A stretch of DNA of 64,000 nucleotides from JAWKOK01 sp963698255 (GCA_963698255.1 CAVOQD010000037.1:124001-188000), one strand, 5' to 3'. Counted from the first letter of the stretch, positions 29,482-40,843 are shown. Program-made: numbers and translations. Notes: a model not told the origin generated them from the letters alone.

Positions 29482-32400
29482 ATGCAGATTAGCTACACAC
29501 AGAGTCGAGCGGCGATCCTATGTTTCGGCGGCTGGGGCATGCAGGTCATGTTCCATCTGTTGCCGCGCTTGCAGGCGGCCCAGGAGCAGCGCGCTGCGCT
29601 GGGAGCCATCGGGCCGGATCTGGAGTCGATCACGCGCTTCGGCGCGAGTCGTGCCTGAGCCGCTGCTGGATGCAAGCGACATGGCCCAGTTGCATCTGTT
29701 GCAGCCCGACAGCCAGATCGAACTGCCGCCGTTCTACATTGAGCGCACCCTGGCGCGCCTGGATGAAGAGCGCGACGATCCCGATTCATTGACCGCGTCC
29801 GAACGGCGATGCGCGGCGCTGCTCAAGGCGACGACGCCGCACCTGAACGTGCTTGATTTCGATGACAGCGGCTTCCATGCGCCGGGCAAAGGCATTGTGC
29901 TGGACCGCAAACAGAAGGTGCTCCACGCCACACGGGCGGACCTCTTCAACACATCGCTGATCCACGCCGACCGGCTGGCGCGCCTGCTCGAAATGCACAT
30001 GCTCGATCCCATCCGCCACGATCTGCTCGATCCCGACGATCCCTTTGTGCAGACGACGCTCTACGTCGTCGCTCCCTTCTTCGAGCCGCTGGCGACCGCG
30101 CCGATCTGGCCGATCATCACCCAGTTGATGAACCGGGCCGGGCGACGCCACATCTCCCAGGTGGTCGGCATCTTCGCCACCGGCAGCTACGCGCCGGACA
30201 TCAGCCGGGCGCTGGAGGACGGGGCCACCTACGCCGCGCTGCGCGAGTTGGAACTGCTGGCCGGGCTGCGCACGCAGGGCAACAGCCGTGACGTCAGAGC
30301 GCATCCATTGGCGCAGCGCGTGGCTGAATCCGGCTCGCCTCTGGACGCCCAGATCGGCGACGAGATCTTCGACTTCGTCTATCTGCTGGACCGCGAGAAG
30401 AGCAACCAGAGCCTGACCGATGACTCCCACGAGCTGGCCATCCAGGCCGGCAATGCCCTGGAAGCCATGATCGTGGCCGGCGGCAATCTCTTCATCCAGG
30501 AACAGCTTGGGCTGGGCATTCATCACGGCGAAAAACGACCCTACAGCCTGATCGGCGCGGCCAGCGACTATGTGCCGGTGAGCCAGATTCTGCACGCGGT
30601 CAACCGCCAGGAGGAGAGCCGCCTGGTGCGCGATTGGGTGTTGCGCAGCACGCCAGCGCCCTCGGCCAATCCGCTGCAACGCCGTACCGCCGTGCCCTCT
30701 CCCAAGAGTCTCGACGAATTTGGTTTCACGACCGAAAGAGCGTTGGCCCAATTGGTGGTGCGCCATCCGGATCTGTATGCAAACCGCAAGCCGCGTACGA
30801 TCGAAGATCTTCGCGTGCCGCGCACCTATATTCTGCCGGATATGGTCGACAAGGCCATGCGTCGCCTGTCTGGCGACCGCTGGCCCGCGACCTTCTCTGC
30901 ACATCTGGCCGAGTTGGCCGGGCATCTGGGGCTGGCGGCGGGACCAAGCGCCATTGACGAGACCTGGGGATTGGACGTCGGCCTGGCGCGGGCCAGTGAT
31001 GAGCAGAGCCTGGACGACCGCATCTATCCCCAGACCGTGCGCCGTATCCAGAGCCACCTGACCGAGCTTGTGGTGGCCTCGCCATCGGGATTGTCGGCAG
31101 CGGAACGGCAGGTCGAGCTGTGGAAAAACGAGGTCGAACAGGAGCGGCTGTGGCTGCTGACGCGATCGACGCCCTCCAGCCGCAAATTGCTGGATATCCG
31201 CCAGGAGCAGGCCCACCGGGACTGGACGGCCAACTATGCACGCGTGGCCAATCGGACGCCATCGCTGGCGGCGACGATGCTGCGTGCCGGAATCGCCATC
31301 GCCGTCGTTGCTGCGCTGGCCATGGCCTACCTCTGGCTGATCGGCGGCACGTGGAGTTGGACCGATGACGGCATCGCACTGGCCGGCTTTGCTACGGGCA
31401 TTCTGACAGCCGCCATGGCGGCCTTCGTCTTTCGCAGCAACCGCCTCCAGCGGCTGCGTGAGGAACGCGTGGCATTGGCCCAGGATGAGTTCACCAATTT
31501 GTTGCAACGGACCGCCACCGACGGTTTGGTTCGATTGGTCAACGGCATACGAGCGCCGCTCAACGATTGGGCGCAGATGCTGGCCGAAGCCCGGCAGGAA
31601 CTGCACGCCCTGTCGACGCCGCCGAGCATGCCTGCGGTGCCGCCGCCGGACGTTCCGCTCGACTATCTCTACACGCCCCACATGAACGAGGCGCTTTGGA
31701 CGCGCGCGCTGAGCTATCTACGCGAGCAGATCGATGCTGAGGGCTTGCGCAGCGAGGATCGGCTGGATCATCTGTGGGGACAGCCGGAGTGGCGGCGGTC
31801 GATGTTGCGGATGCTGCGTTCGCTGCCCGGCGACGTCCGAATCGGCAGCGCGTCCGGCCCGAATCGGCGGGCGACGGCTATCGCCCAGTTCATCCGCCAA
31901 ACAGTGCGCGAATCGGTCGCGCCGGTGAGCCTGGAACGCTACCAGCCCGGCCGCGCCGATCTCATCGTCGAGTTCGCCAACCAATACAGCGTCGAGCACA
32001 TGCTCTGGCGCTATGCCGCCGACGCCAACGAGCTTCAAAAGCAGCTACGCGCCCTCAACGGCGACACCCGCCACGCAGCCCATCCCGAGATCCACGTGGC
32101 CCCGGAGATGCGGCCGGAGGCGCGGGAGACGACCAAGGTTTTTCCGGTGCGACGCTACGTCGAGACGGCCTGGAATCGGGCCAAACCGACGGCCAACTAC
32201 GACGTCTCCGATCGACTGGCCGTCTACGGCATCACCGTCGATTTTGTGGCCGCGGGCGGCGCGCAGGACAGCGATCTGGCACGCGTGCTGCGCGACGAGT
32301 TCAAGTTCCCGCTGCTCCCCACCCAGGACCCGTTCAGCGTCACCGTCGTGCGCACGGTCCACGGTCTGGCGCTGGACGACCTCGACTGCATGCAGCGCTA

Positions 32401-32536
32401 TCGCGCCGAGTTGACCTACCTGTTGCCCCAGGAAAGATCCCTCATCAAGCTGGTTGACGATCCCGACGATCTGGTGTATTGGGTCCAACGGGAGGGTAAG
32501 CCAAAGACCAACACATCGCGTGGCCCATCTGCATAG
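29482..32536 (+). CDS. Membrane-anchored degenerate tubulin-like protein (one frameshift)
   Basis: About 1018 residues. The true N-terminus, in a different frame from the rest, is MQISYTQSRAAILCFGGWGMQVMFHLLPRL-type sequence from ATG 29482; an indel near 29640-29655 joins it to VPEPLLDASDMAQ. Two blocks align with the preceding tubulin-like protein: FGGWGMQ with GVGGMGTN, and VVGIFATGSYAPDIS..TYAALRELELL with IVGIFFLPDVLEAEIS..AYAALKELNYF. The GTPase signature GGTGAG, expected just before the second block, reads EPLATAP, so nucleotide turnover is probably lost. Two TM segments (IAIAVVAALAMAYLWLIGG; IALAGFATGILTAAMAAFVF) lie near residues 595-650. It probably anchors or regulates its active neighbour (inference). 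The relationship was judged by eye. Confidence 0.6.
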
Positions 32537-32702
32537 CGTATTAAAGCAAGGCTTCGCCGATTGGCGCGCAACGTGTGTGAACTATTGCCCTACCCCTCCA
32601 AATGTTCAAGCCATTCTGTAGACATTATGTTGCCACCTCTCTACTATACTGCCAACAGATTTTGTGAAATCTGGCTGCAAGTAGCTAAAAGGGAGGAGAA
32701 TC

Positions 32703-33932
32703 ATGACACATTTTATGCGGACGTTTTCAGTGCTGTTGGCGCTTGCATTGCTTCTGTGTGCTTGCCAGCCGCTCGTCGCGCCAGGGGAGATGGCGCCGGC
32801 AGAAGAAGCAAGTGTGGTCTCAGCACCGGCGCCTGCGCTTGACCCCGCGCTGGTTGCCGAGATCGAAGCGTTAGTCGCTCAGGCAATGGAGCAAGGTCAG
32901 ATACCAGGTGCGGCCATCGGTATCGTAGAGAATGGCGAACTTGTCTATGCTAACGGTTTTGGCATGGCGGACCTCGCCAGTGATACACCGGTTACACCGC
33001 AAACACTGTTCCAGATTGCGTCGGTAAGCAAGACAGCCGTGGCTGCCGCCGTCTTGCAGTTGGTTGAACGAGGCCTGATGGACCTCGACGCGCCGGTAAC
33101 AGATTATCTGCCGTACTTCACGCTGGCAGAACCAGAATCGCGCAATATGACCATTAGACAGTTGCTGACGCATACAGCCGGTATGCCGGATGTTGCGAGT
33201 TGGATTGCAGAAGTACGCGATCAAGAATTACGCACCGATGATATGGCTCTGGAGGACTACATTCGGAGCCTCAGTGATGAATCGCTGTTATTCCTCCCCG
33301 GCGAGGCCTTCATGTACAGCAGCATAGGGTACGATGTACTCGGAGATGTGATAGCCAAGGCATCAGGCCAGAGTTTCGAGGAGTATATGCTTGAAAGCAT
33401 CCTAATCCCGTTGGGCATGGATAATTCATCCTTCCTGCTAAGCGAGGAGAATCCGGACCTGCTTGCCGAGCCATACACCTACGATGAAGATGGCGTCGTA
33501 ATGGCAACAGGTTACTACCCGTATGCGCGAAGACATGGACCTGCCTCGGCTCTTTGGACCAACGTTGAGGATCTGGCACGTTATGCAAATGCGCTCCTTC
33601 AGCATGGCGATGTAGAAGGCACACAGGTTTTTTCTGCATCTGCCATTGACGAGATGTGGACGCCCTATACTGAGACAGGCTGGGCTGAGTGGTTTGGCCC
33701 GACATGGGAGAGCTACGGCCTAGGTTGGCTTCTGGGCGAAGTTGACGGACATCTTGTACCGAATCACACTGGCGGCATGGATGACGGTTATCAGGCGCAT
33801 CTGCTGCTTGTCCCCGATGAGGGGTTTGCCGTAATCGCTCTGGTGAATATCTTCGATCGGGATGAAGGGTCGTTCCACGCCTATGGCATTGCAGATGAGG
33901 TGATGAAGGTTCTGCTGGGCATGAAAGGATAG
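32703..33932 (+). CDS. Serine beta-lactamase/penicillin-binding-like hydrolase, lipoprotein
   Basis: A 409-residue class-C-type serine hydrolase of the beta-lactamase family (DD-peptidase, esterase or AmpC-like; true antibiotic hydrolysis is not implied). A lipobox ALLLCAC (Cys21) anchors it outside the membrane. Catalytic motifs: S107-V-S-K110, Y205-S-S in place of Y-x-N, and H355-T-G-G as the third box. Frame intact, AGGAGAATC just before the ATG. It follows the tubulin-like cluster by 166 bp but faces a terminator at its end; functional linkage is doubtful. Confidence 0.9.
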   Translation: MTHFMRTFSVLLALALLLCACQPLVAPGEMAPAEEASVVSAPAPALDPALVAEIEALVAQAMEQGQIPGAAIGIVENGELVYANGFGMADLASDTPVTPQTLFQIASVSKTAVAAAVLQLVERGLMDLDAPVTDYLPYFTLAEPESRNMTIRQLLTHTAGMPDVASWIAEVRDQELRTDDMALEDYIRSLSDESLLFLPGEAFMYSSIGYDVLGDVIAKASGQSFEEYMLESILIPLGMDNSSFLLSEENPDLLAEPYTYDEDGVVMATGYYPYARRHGPASALWTNVEDLARYANALLQHGDVEGTQVFSASAIDEMWTPYTETGWAEWFGPTWESYGLGWLLGEVDGHLVPNHTGGMDDGYQAHLLLVPDEGFAVIALVNIFDRDEGSFHAYGIADEVMKVLLGMKG

Positions 33933-34028
33933 AAGATCGAGATTGTCCGTCAGGATGTCTGTCACCTTACCCGCCTTTGCCTGGCCGGTTCGGATGAATT
34001 GCACCTCGACAGCAGACGAGCGCTGCGC

Positions 34029-34061
34029 GCAGAAGTCGGACGTTTGGCAAACGTCCGACTT
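34029..34061. terminator. Bidirectional terminator between convergent genes
   Basis: A perfect 15-bp stem AGAAGTCGGACGTTT / AAACGTCCGACTTCT with the loop GGC, placed between the plus-strand beta-lactamase-family gene and the minus-strand surface-protein gene. The A/T-rich tips on each side suit termination in both directions. Confidence 0.8.
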
Positions 34062-34079
34062 CTTGATTGGACGCGCGCG

Positions 34080-37000
34080 TCAGCGCATAATCATCGGCAG
34101 CAGGATCCGGCGCACCAGCCGTTCGACGACATCCTCCGAGCCGAACTCGATGGCCCCGATGTCGCAGCCGTCGCCATAGGGCCGAACCCTATCGCGCTGA
34201 TCGATCTCCAGGCGACACGTGCCGCGGTCAATCACCCGGCTGTCCGCCAATGGCGTCTGCGAGAAGGTGCTGGCGCTGTTGATGCCCAGCGCCTTCAGCC
34301 CGGGCGCCTCCCCAACGATGTTGCTTCCCGTCCCGCCCAGCACCGAACAATCCTGCAAGTTGTCGATGAGATTGTGGCCCTCGGAGCGGAAGGCCGCGCT
34401 GCACGACGGGCCGATCGGCGCATCGTTGCCCGCGATGATCGTGTTGATGGCCACCACCGTGTCGCCGGGGGCGCTGATGCCGCCGCCGTTGGACGAGGCC
34501 ACGTTGCCCGTCAGCGTCACATTCTCCAGCCGGGCCGTGCCCTGGCTGCCTAGGATGCCCCCGCCGTTACTGGCACGATTGCCGCCGAGGGTGACGTTGC
34601 GCAGCTCCAGATTGGCCATGTTGTGAACGCCGCCGCCGTTGCCGTCGGCGCTGTTGCCCGTGATCGAACTCTCGCTGATGAGCATGGTTCCGGCGCCGTT
34701 GGTGATACCGCCGCCGGTCTGGCTGCTGTTGCCCACGATGGAGACCTGCCGCAGCGTGACGCTGCCGCCGTTGTTGTACAGCCCGCCGCCCTCCATCGAG
34801 TTGAGCGGACGGCCGCCGGTCAACATCATCTTCTCCATGTAGAGCGAACCATCGCTGTGCACCTCGAAGACCCGGTCGAAGCCGTTGGCGTGGATCATCG
34901 TGTTCTCTGCGCTGAGACCGTAGATCTCGACGTCGTCGCGGATGTCCAGATCGCCGCTGACCGCGTTCTCCTCCTGCTGCGGCTCAACGGTTATCGTCGG
35001 CCCGGAGACCGGCGGGTTGAGCAGATAGACGCCGTTGGAGAGCGCAATCGACTGCTTGCCCGGCAGCGCATTGCTTTCCTGAACCGCGGCCCGCAGCGTG
35101 CAGGTGTTTTCGAACGTGCGACAGAGACCGTCGCCGGGCGAACTATCGGTCAGATCCTTGTACGAATCGACGATGAAGTCGGCCGCATGCACAACGGTGA
35201 GCTCCGTGATCAGCAGGTTGTTTTCCGGAATCGGGTCGCTGCCGTTCTGGGCAGCCTCGGTGCGGATCGGGAAGACTGTGCCCACGGCGGGCGCGCCGTC
35301 AAAGCTGACGCCCACTTCGATGCCGACCTGCCGGCCCGGCGTCAGCGAGCCGACGGCACAGCGCAACGTATCGCCGGACACGGAGCAAGCCGTGCCGTTC
35401 TCGACTGTGCCCGCGAAACGCAGGCCATCTGTGAATGTCTCGGTGACCACGACGTCGTTTGCCGTGAAGCCGCCGCCGCTGGGCGGCAGTTCGTTGCTCA
35501 CGAAGATCCTGTGATTGGCGCCGGCCGCGCCCGCAGCCACGACAGACGGGCCGTCACGCACGATGGCGATGTCGGCCATTTGCTCCAGCCGTGCCGGCTT
35601 CTCAGCGCAGCCGGTGGCGTTGCTGCTGTCGGTGACACAGACCTTCACCGTGTAGGGGCCGCTGCCGCTGTAGGTGTGATAGGCCAGCACCTTGGAGTCG
35701 CCCTGGGCGTTCTCAATCAGGATCGGGCCGGAGAGCGAACCGTCATTCGTGGCTTCGCCCTGGCTCTCCACCGTGCCGTCGCCCCAGTCGACCACGACTG
35801 TGTGGCTCTCGTCGCGGTCGGGATCGAAGACGCTGGCGTTGAGCGTGAGCGGATAGCCGATGCCGGTGCGCAGTTCGTCATCGTCGTAGCTGACGACCGG
35901 CGTGTCGTTGACCGGCTCTATGACGAGTGCGAAGGCGACCGGCTGCGAGCGGTTGTCCGCGTGGCCGGAATCGTCGATGGCCACGAACTCGAAATGGTCG
36001 TCGCCCGCGTAGTGCGGATCGGGCGTGTAGGTCAGATTGGGCGGCGTGCCGCTGAGGTCGCCGAAGATCGGCTTGGTCGTGACCTCGAAGGTGAGGTTGT
36101 CGCCGTCGAGATCGGAGCCCTCCAGCGTCACGGCCACCGGCGTGTCCTCGGGCGTGGCCGCGGCCAGGCCGGGCTGGGCCTGCGGCGGCCGGAAGTTGCG
36201 CGCCACGTTGATCTCGACCGTGGCCGGCGGGCTGGAGAGCAGATCGCCGTCGCCTGTGCGGAAGCCGTCGGTGGCCGCGAAGGTGAAGCGATCCGGGCCG
36301 CGGAAGTTGCTGTCGGACTGATACTCGACCCAGGCCGAGGTGTCGTCGATGCTGTGGATGACGGCGGCGTCGAAGACGTGGACGATCTCGCGCTGACCAT
36401 CAATGACGTAGAAGCTGCCGCTGTTGACGGCGATGTTGCCGGGGCGACCGAAATCGCCCAGCACAAAGCCGCTGCCGTCGCCGGTGGAACGGGCCTCGCC
36501 GGCAAAGAGGCCGTCGCTGTTGAAGCGCTGGACACGTGAATTGCCGCTGTCAGCCACATAGAGCACATCGTTGGGATCCATGGCGATGGCTGCGGCATTG
36601 TTGAACTGTCCGGGCCGGTCGCCGCTGTCGCCATTGGGCACGCCGCAGGTGTCGTCGGTGCAGGAGAAGCCGATGCTGTGTTGGTCGATGTAGTTGCAGT
36701 TTGGTCCGTCCTCACATTTGCCCAGCCAGCCGATCAGCTCACCCAGCGTCGTTGTGCCGTCGGGATTCTTGACGGCCGGGGCAAATTTGTAGATGCGGTG
36801 AAACCGCTCCAGTGCCGGCCTCCTTCTTGACCAGGATATAGACATGGCCCTGGCTGTCCAGCGTGATATCCCTGATCTGTGCAAGCCTCATGGCGTCGAC
36901 GCCAAAACCGGGATAATCATCCGATTTGGTGGACTGGACAATGGACGACGAGTAGACCTGAACACCCAGCAAGTCCAGGCAGTCCTCCGGGCCGCGGTCG

Positions 37001-39443
37001 GTGGAGTTGTTGCACTCCGCCGGCCTGAACGCGGCCATACCCTTGAGGTTCTGATTGGGGTCGCCGATGACGTAGAGCACGTCGTTGTCGTCGTCCCAGG
37101 CCGCGGCGCCGGCGTTCTTGTATTCCGGGCCGCGACGGGTGTTGTTCGCACCCACGAAAATGTCGTTGATCTCGTTCCAGAGCGTGTAGGTCTGCTCTTC
37201 GACAATGGGTTGGTCCGGGTTGTTCAGCTGGATCCGGGAGACGTCGACCAGGCTGTTGCCGGTGGAACTGCCGTCGCTGCTCACGGCGAGGATGGTGCCG
37301 CGGCCGACATTGAAGTTGATGTCGCGCAGGGGGCGGCTGTCGCTGCTGCGCTCCAGCTCGCCCACGTAGACGCCGTCCGCGTCCCAGACCGAGATGCGCG
37401 GCGTGGTGTAGGGCGCGATGGTGCTGCCGCCGGGCGTGCACTTGCGGTAGGCCGAATCGTGGATGAAGGTGTAGCCATCGTCGTCGACGGCAATGTACTT
37501 TTGCGTGCCGCCCCAACTGACGAAATCCTTGGGCAGGTCCGTGCGGTTGATGTCCTCTGCACAGAGTTGCTTGATGTAGTCGCGCATCTTGTTGGCGTCG
37601 GACGCCACCTCCCAGGCGAACTCCTCGCCCTCGTTGGCGGCGATGGTCGGGCTGTAGCGCGCGGTCATGCGGTAGTCTTCGATGAAGTAGGGGTAGAGCG
37701 GCGCGATGAAGTAGCCGTGCTCCGGCTGATCTTCGATGGAGAACCAGAGCGGATCGGGCGGGTTGTTGCCGTCCTGGCCGCGCACGGTGATCTTTGTCGG
37801 CGTGTCGGCGATGGTGGAGACGGCGTTGCCGCCGGTCTGGGCGAAGGCAGTGGGCAGAATGTTGGTCCCCGGCGCTTTGATGTTGACGATCTGTTCGGCG
37901 TCGTCGGTGGCCTCGGAGACGTTGCCGGAACCATCGACCGCGGTCCAGCGCACCCGGTAGACGCCGGGCATAAACTGGGCCGGCGCGTCGTTGCTGATGG
38001 TCGGACGCAGATCGGCCACATCGAAGACCTGGGGCAACCCCAGCTTCACATCGACCGCGCCGGTCGCCTCCATGACCACCGGCGGCGGGGCGACCAGGAT
38101 GGGCGGCTTGGTATCGACCACGCTGATCTGCTGCGTAACCTGGGTGCTGTTGCGGCCGCCTGCGGCATCCACTGCGCCGTTGTCGGTCGCCGTCCAGACG
38201 ATCTCGTTGGTCTCGCCCAGGGGCCAGAAGCTGGGCGTGCTGTAGGTCAGACTCGGGATCGGGGTCACAGTCGTCGTTGACGATCAGCGCATCCTGCAGC
38301 GTATAGATGTGCCGCCCGGACGTCACGCCGCCCGGCTCCAGCGCTTCGATGGTCACCGGTCCCGCCCCGCTGATGGTCGGTGCGTTGTGGTCCAAGATCA
38401 TGATAGCCTGGGTGTCGTCAACGTAGACACCGTGAGGCACGCCCAATGAATAGTAGGAGTCGAGCATGGCCAGAATGGCTTCCTCGATGGTCTGCTCGGC
38501 GATCTCCTCGGCCAGCTCCTTGGCGAACTCCTTGACCGTCTCCTTGGCCGTCTTTTCGGCGAACTCCTTGGAGCCTTTCTCGACAGCCTGTTTGGCCGCC
38601 TGCTTGACCGATTGGTGTTACCGCTTTTTCGGCCGCCTCCTTCTGAGCCTTGTCGGTCACCGGGTTGTCCAGTCCGCCGGGGATGTAGACAAAGTCCAGG
38701 CCGGAGATCAGGGTCTCGCCGTGCCAGCGCACGGTGTACGATCCGGGCCGGTAGCGCACCATGTCGTCGTCGATGCGCTCGCCGCCGTGTTGCATCTGCA
38801 CGCGCACGTCCGAGTTGTAGTGGTAGACCTCGGGCGAGCCGAAGTCGCCCCAGTCCGCGCCATGGCTGGGACCGGAGAAGACGATGCCGTAGATGTTGGT
38901 GTATTCGCCCTGCTTCTCCGACTCGAAGCGGCCATACTCGCTCTCCAGGATATCGCGCAGTTCGCGCAAAAAGGTGAGCGGAATATCTACACGCGGGTCG
39001 GACTCCACCTCGGCGATGGCGGCCTGGATGATCTGCTGGTCCAGAATGATCAATTCCATGTCCTCGTCGGACAGGGGCAGGCGTAGATGCTGCGTACAGA
39101 CATCGCTGTCGATGTCCCGGGCCGTGTGCGGGTCAAAGACGCGGTTGGGCGGCGGCGTGAGCACAGCCGAGCAGTCTTTGAGCGCGATGTTGAGGCCATA
39201 CTCGGCCAGATCGGCGGCGTCGCTGAAACCGGGGATGGGCAACAGGCTGGCAATGGTGGCGGCGATGTGGGCGACTTGGAGCGGATCGATGCAGACGCTG
39301 GGATCGCCGGCATTGGGCGCATCGGTTGATTCCGTGCTTGAGATCGTGTCGGGGGATTGGGCAAATGTCTGCGTGGTTTGAACCAGCAGCAAGGTGACGG
39401 TCAGAACGAGCGCAGCCAGTCGACGAAACTGAGCCAAATTCAT
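34080..39443 (-). CDS. Giant secreted surface protein: HYR, NHL, cadherin-like, CSLREA and beta-helix regions (three frameshifts)
   Basis: About 1780 residues. Signal peptide from ATG 39443 (MNLAQFRRLAALVLTVTLLLVQTTQTFAQ). In order: a domain with a helical Ala/Lys/Glu stretch (KETVKEFAKELAEEIAE, ending near 38470), an HYR-like Ig domain (TKPPILVAPPPVVMEATG), NHL/six-bladed repeat segments (IAMDPNDVLYVADSGNSRVQRF), a cadherin-like VCBS-type segment (YAGDDHFEFVAIDDSG), PKD/DUF11-like segments, a CSLREA motif (SPGDGLCRTFENTCTLRAAVQES), and a right-handed beta-helix with repeats such as GGGITNGAGTMLISESSITGN. Indels near 38625, 38265 and 36815 split it into four frames, each continuing cleanly. 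No sorting motif or TM seen at the C-terminus. Probably an adhesin or envelope structural protein. Confidence 0.8.
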
Positions 39444-39788
39444 CAGTGCGATTCCTCCAAATGCGGGTCGTCGTTCCACAGAAGTGGTCTGCATTGGCCG
39501 CTGTCCCGCCTTCGCGCCAATGCCTCGTACGGTTTGAGGGGAGTATGATGATAGCAGGACCATCGTTCAAAGATCGTTAAATGCGCAATAATTGCGTTAA
39601 AATTGTGCAAATTCAGAAGTCAGCGAGGGATAGTCTGCCCGACCTGTGAATATCTGTCAACTGGGATTTGGCGGAGGGATGCGTTCCAAATTTTTGCGAG
39701 ATTGAAGTCCACCCCGCCGTGATCGTGAAGCACTGATGCTCTGTTATTGCAGTGAAGTCACGATTGAGTTTCGGAAGTTCACGAGTTC
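39444..39788. other. 345-bp intergenic region
   Basis: Upstream region of the giant surface protein (minus strand), downstream of the SorC-type regulator. It is AT-richer around 39570-39620 (TTAAATGCGCAATAATTGCGTTAAAATTG), which includes a small palindrome GCAATAATTGC; likely promoter DNA. No gene seen. Confidence 0.45.
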
Positions 39789-40760
39789 TTACGCTATGGA
39801 TGTACTTCGCTCAGCAACCAACCGCTCCGCCGTGAACCGATCCGTGATCAGTACATTGATCCAGCCGCCGCGCAGCGCGCCGAGGATGGCAGCATACTTG
39901 CGCTTGCCCCCGGCGATGCCGACGGAGCGTTCAGCCGAGCGCAACTGTTCCAAGCTCATGGAGGCCACGCGGTCATTCAAGGCCGTGTCGACCGGATTGC
40001 CGTCGGCGTCGAAGAAACGCAGCAGAATGTCCCCGACCGCGCCCTTTTCCCTCAGAATCTCCAACTCATCGGACGAGAACTTGTTGCCGCTCTGGGCCAA
40101 CAGCTTGGACGGCTCCACATCGCCGATGCCGACCAGGGCCAGGTCGACTTTGTCGAACATGGCCATGACATTGCCCACGTAGGGATCGTCCAGAAAGACC
40201 TGCAACGACTCAGATGATCCCAAAATGCCGGGCGCGGGCAAATGGGTCGCCGTGCCGCGCACCAGTTGGGCAAAACGCTCCAACAGTCGGGTGGCATAGA
40301 CCTCCACCGCCGGGTTGCCGATCCCGCCCAGGATCTGGATGACCTGGGCGTTGGTCGGGCGCGAGACCTGGTGCATGGCGTCCACCATGGCCAGCAGCGT
40401 CTCGCTCCACGACGAGAGTCCCACGATCTGGTTCGGCCCAATGGTCGTTTCGACGTAGTGTCCGGCCGCCGAGCCGAGTTCCCGCTGCACAAATTCGTCG
40501 TACTCGCTGGTGCTGTCGACCACGATGGCATCGTGCAGGCCGTAGGTCGAGACCAGCTCTTCCTCCAGAAGCGCATAGATCCCCTGAGGCATGTTGACGC
40601 TGATGCGCACGATGCCCTCCGCCTGGGCGCGCTTCAAAAAACGGGAGATTGTAGCCTGAGAGAGATTGAGCCGTTGGGCGATGGCAGATTGGCGCATTTC
40701 CTGCTCGTAATACAAACGCGCAATCTTGGTCATCGTGCGCAATTCGTCGATACGTGCCAT
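39789..40760 (-). CDS. SorC/DeoR-family sugar-binding transcriptional regulator
   Basis: A 323-residue regulator. The N-terminal helix-turn-helix is MTKIARLYYEQEMRQSAIAQRLNLSQATISRFLKRA (residues about 10-45), followed by a SorC sugar-binding domain with VGLSSWSETLLAMV, VIQILGGIGN, DLALVGIGDV and GGKRKYAAILGALRGGWINVLITD. Effectors in this family are phosphorylated sugars. It is divergently oriented to the split transketolase and kinase genes and separated from them by a palindromic region (40809-40843), so it very probably represses them and senses a phosphorylated intermediate of their pathway (inference). Frame intact. Confidence 0.93.
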   Translation of the reverse strand: MARIDELRTMTKIARLYYEQEMRQSAIAQRLNLSQATISRFLKRAQAEGIVRISVNMPQGIYALLEEELVSTYGLHDAIVVDSTSEYDEFVQRELGSAAGHYVETTIGPNQIVGLSSWSETLLAMVDAMHQVSRPTNAQVIQILGGIGNPAVEVYATRLLERFAQLVRGTATHLPAPGILGSSESLQVFLDDPYVGNVMAMFDKVDLALVGIGDVEPSKLLAQSGNKFSSDELEILREKGAVGDILLRFFDADGNPVDTALNDRVASMSLEQLRSAERSVGIAGGKRKYAAILGALRGGWINVLITDRFTAERLVAERSTSIA

Positions 40761-40808
40761 CTTTTACCCCTTGACAAATCAAAATGGGTACTGTATGCTT
40801 AACCACAT

Positions 40809-40843
40809 GTGAATAATATTCTGAATTATGAATATTTATTCAC
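40809..40843. promoter_or_regulatory. Paired palindromic operator between the SorC regulator and transketolase genes
   Basis: Within 35 bp, GAATAATATTC and GAATATTTATTC are each near-perfect palindromes, and the whole block (GTGAATAA at the left, TTATTCAC at the right) is itself an inverted repeat. It lies at the centre of the 200-bp divergent region. SorC/DeoR-type proteins bind such AT-rich palindromes; assigned by position and symmetry only. Confidence 0.65.

Noticed and set aside
27494..31681. Two very long minus-strand frames (about 625 and 631 codons) opposite the tubulin-like genes
   Set aside because: Compositions rich in Arg, Gln, Gly and His with no domain features, exactly opposite real genes; typical antisense shadows of GC-rich codons.
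34623..38280. Two long plus-strand frames (638 and 478 codons) opposite the giant surface protein
   Set aside because: Val/Asp/Arg-rich with no motif, opposite a protein with a signal peptide and known domains; shadow frames.
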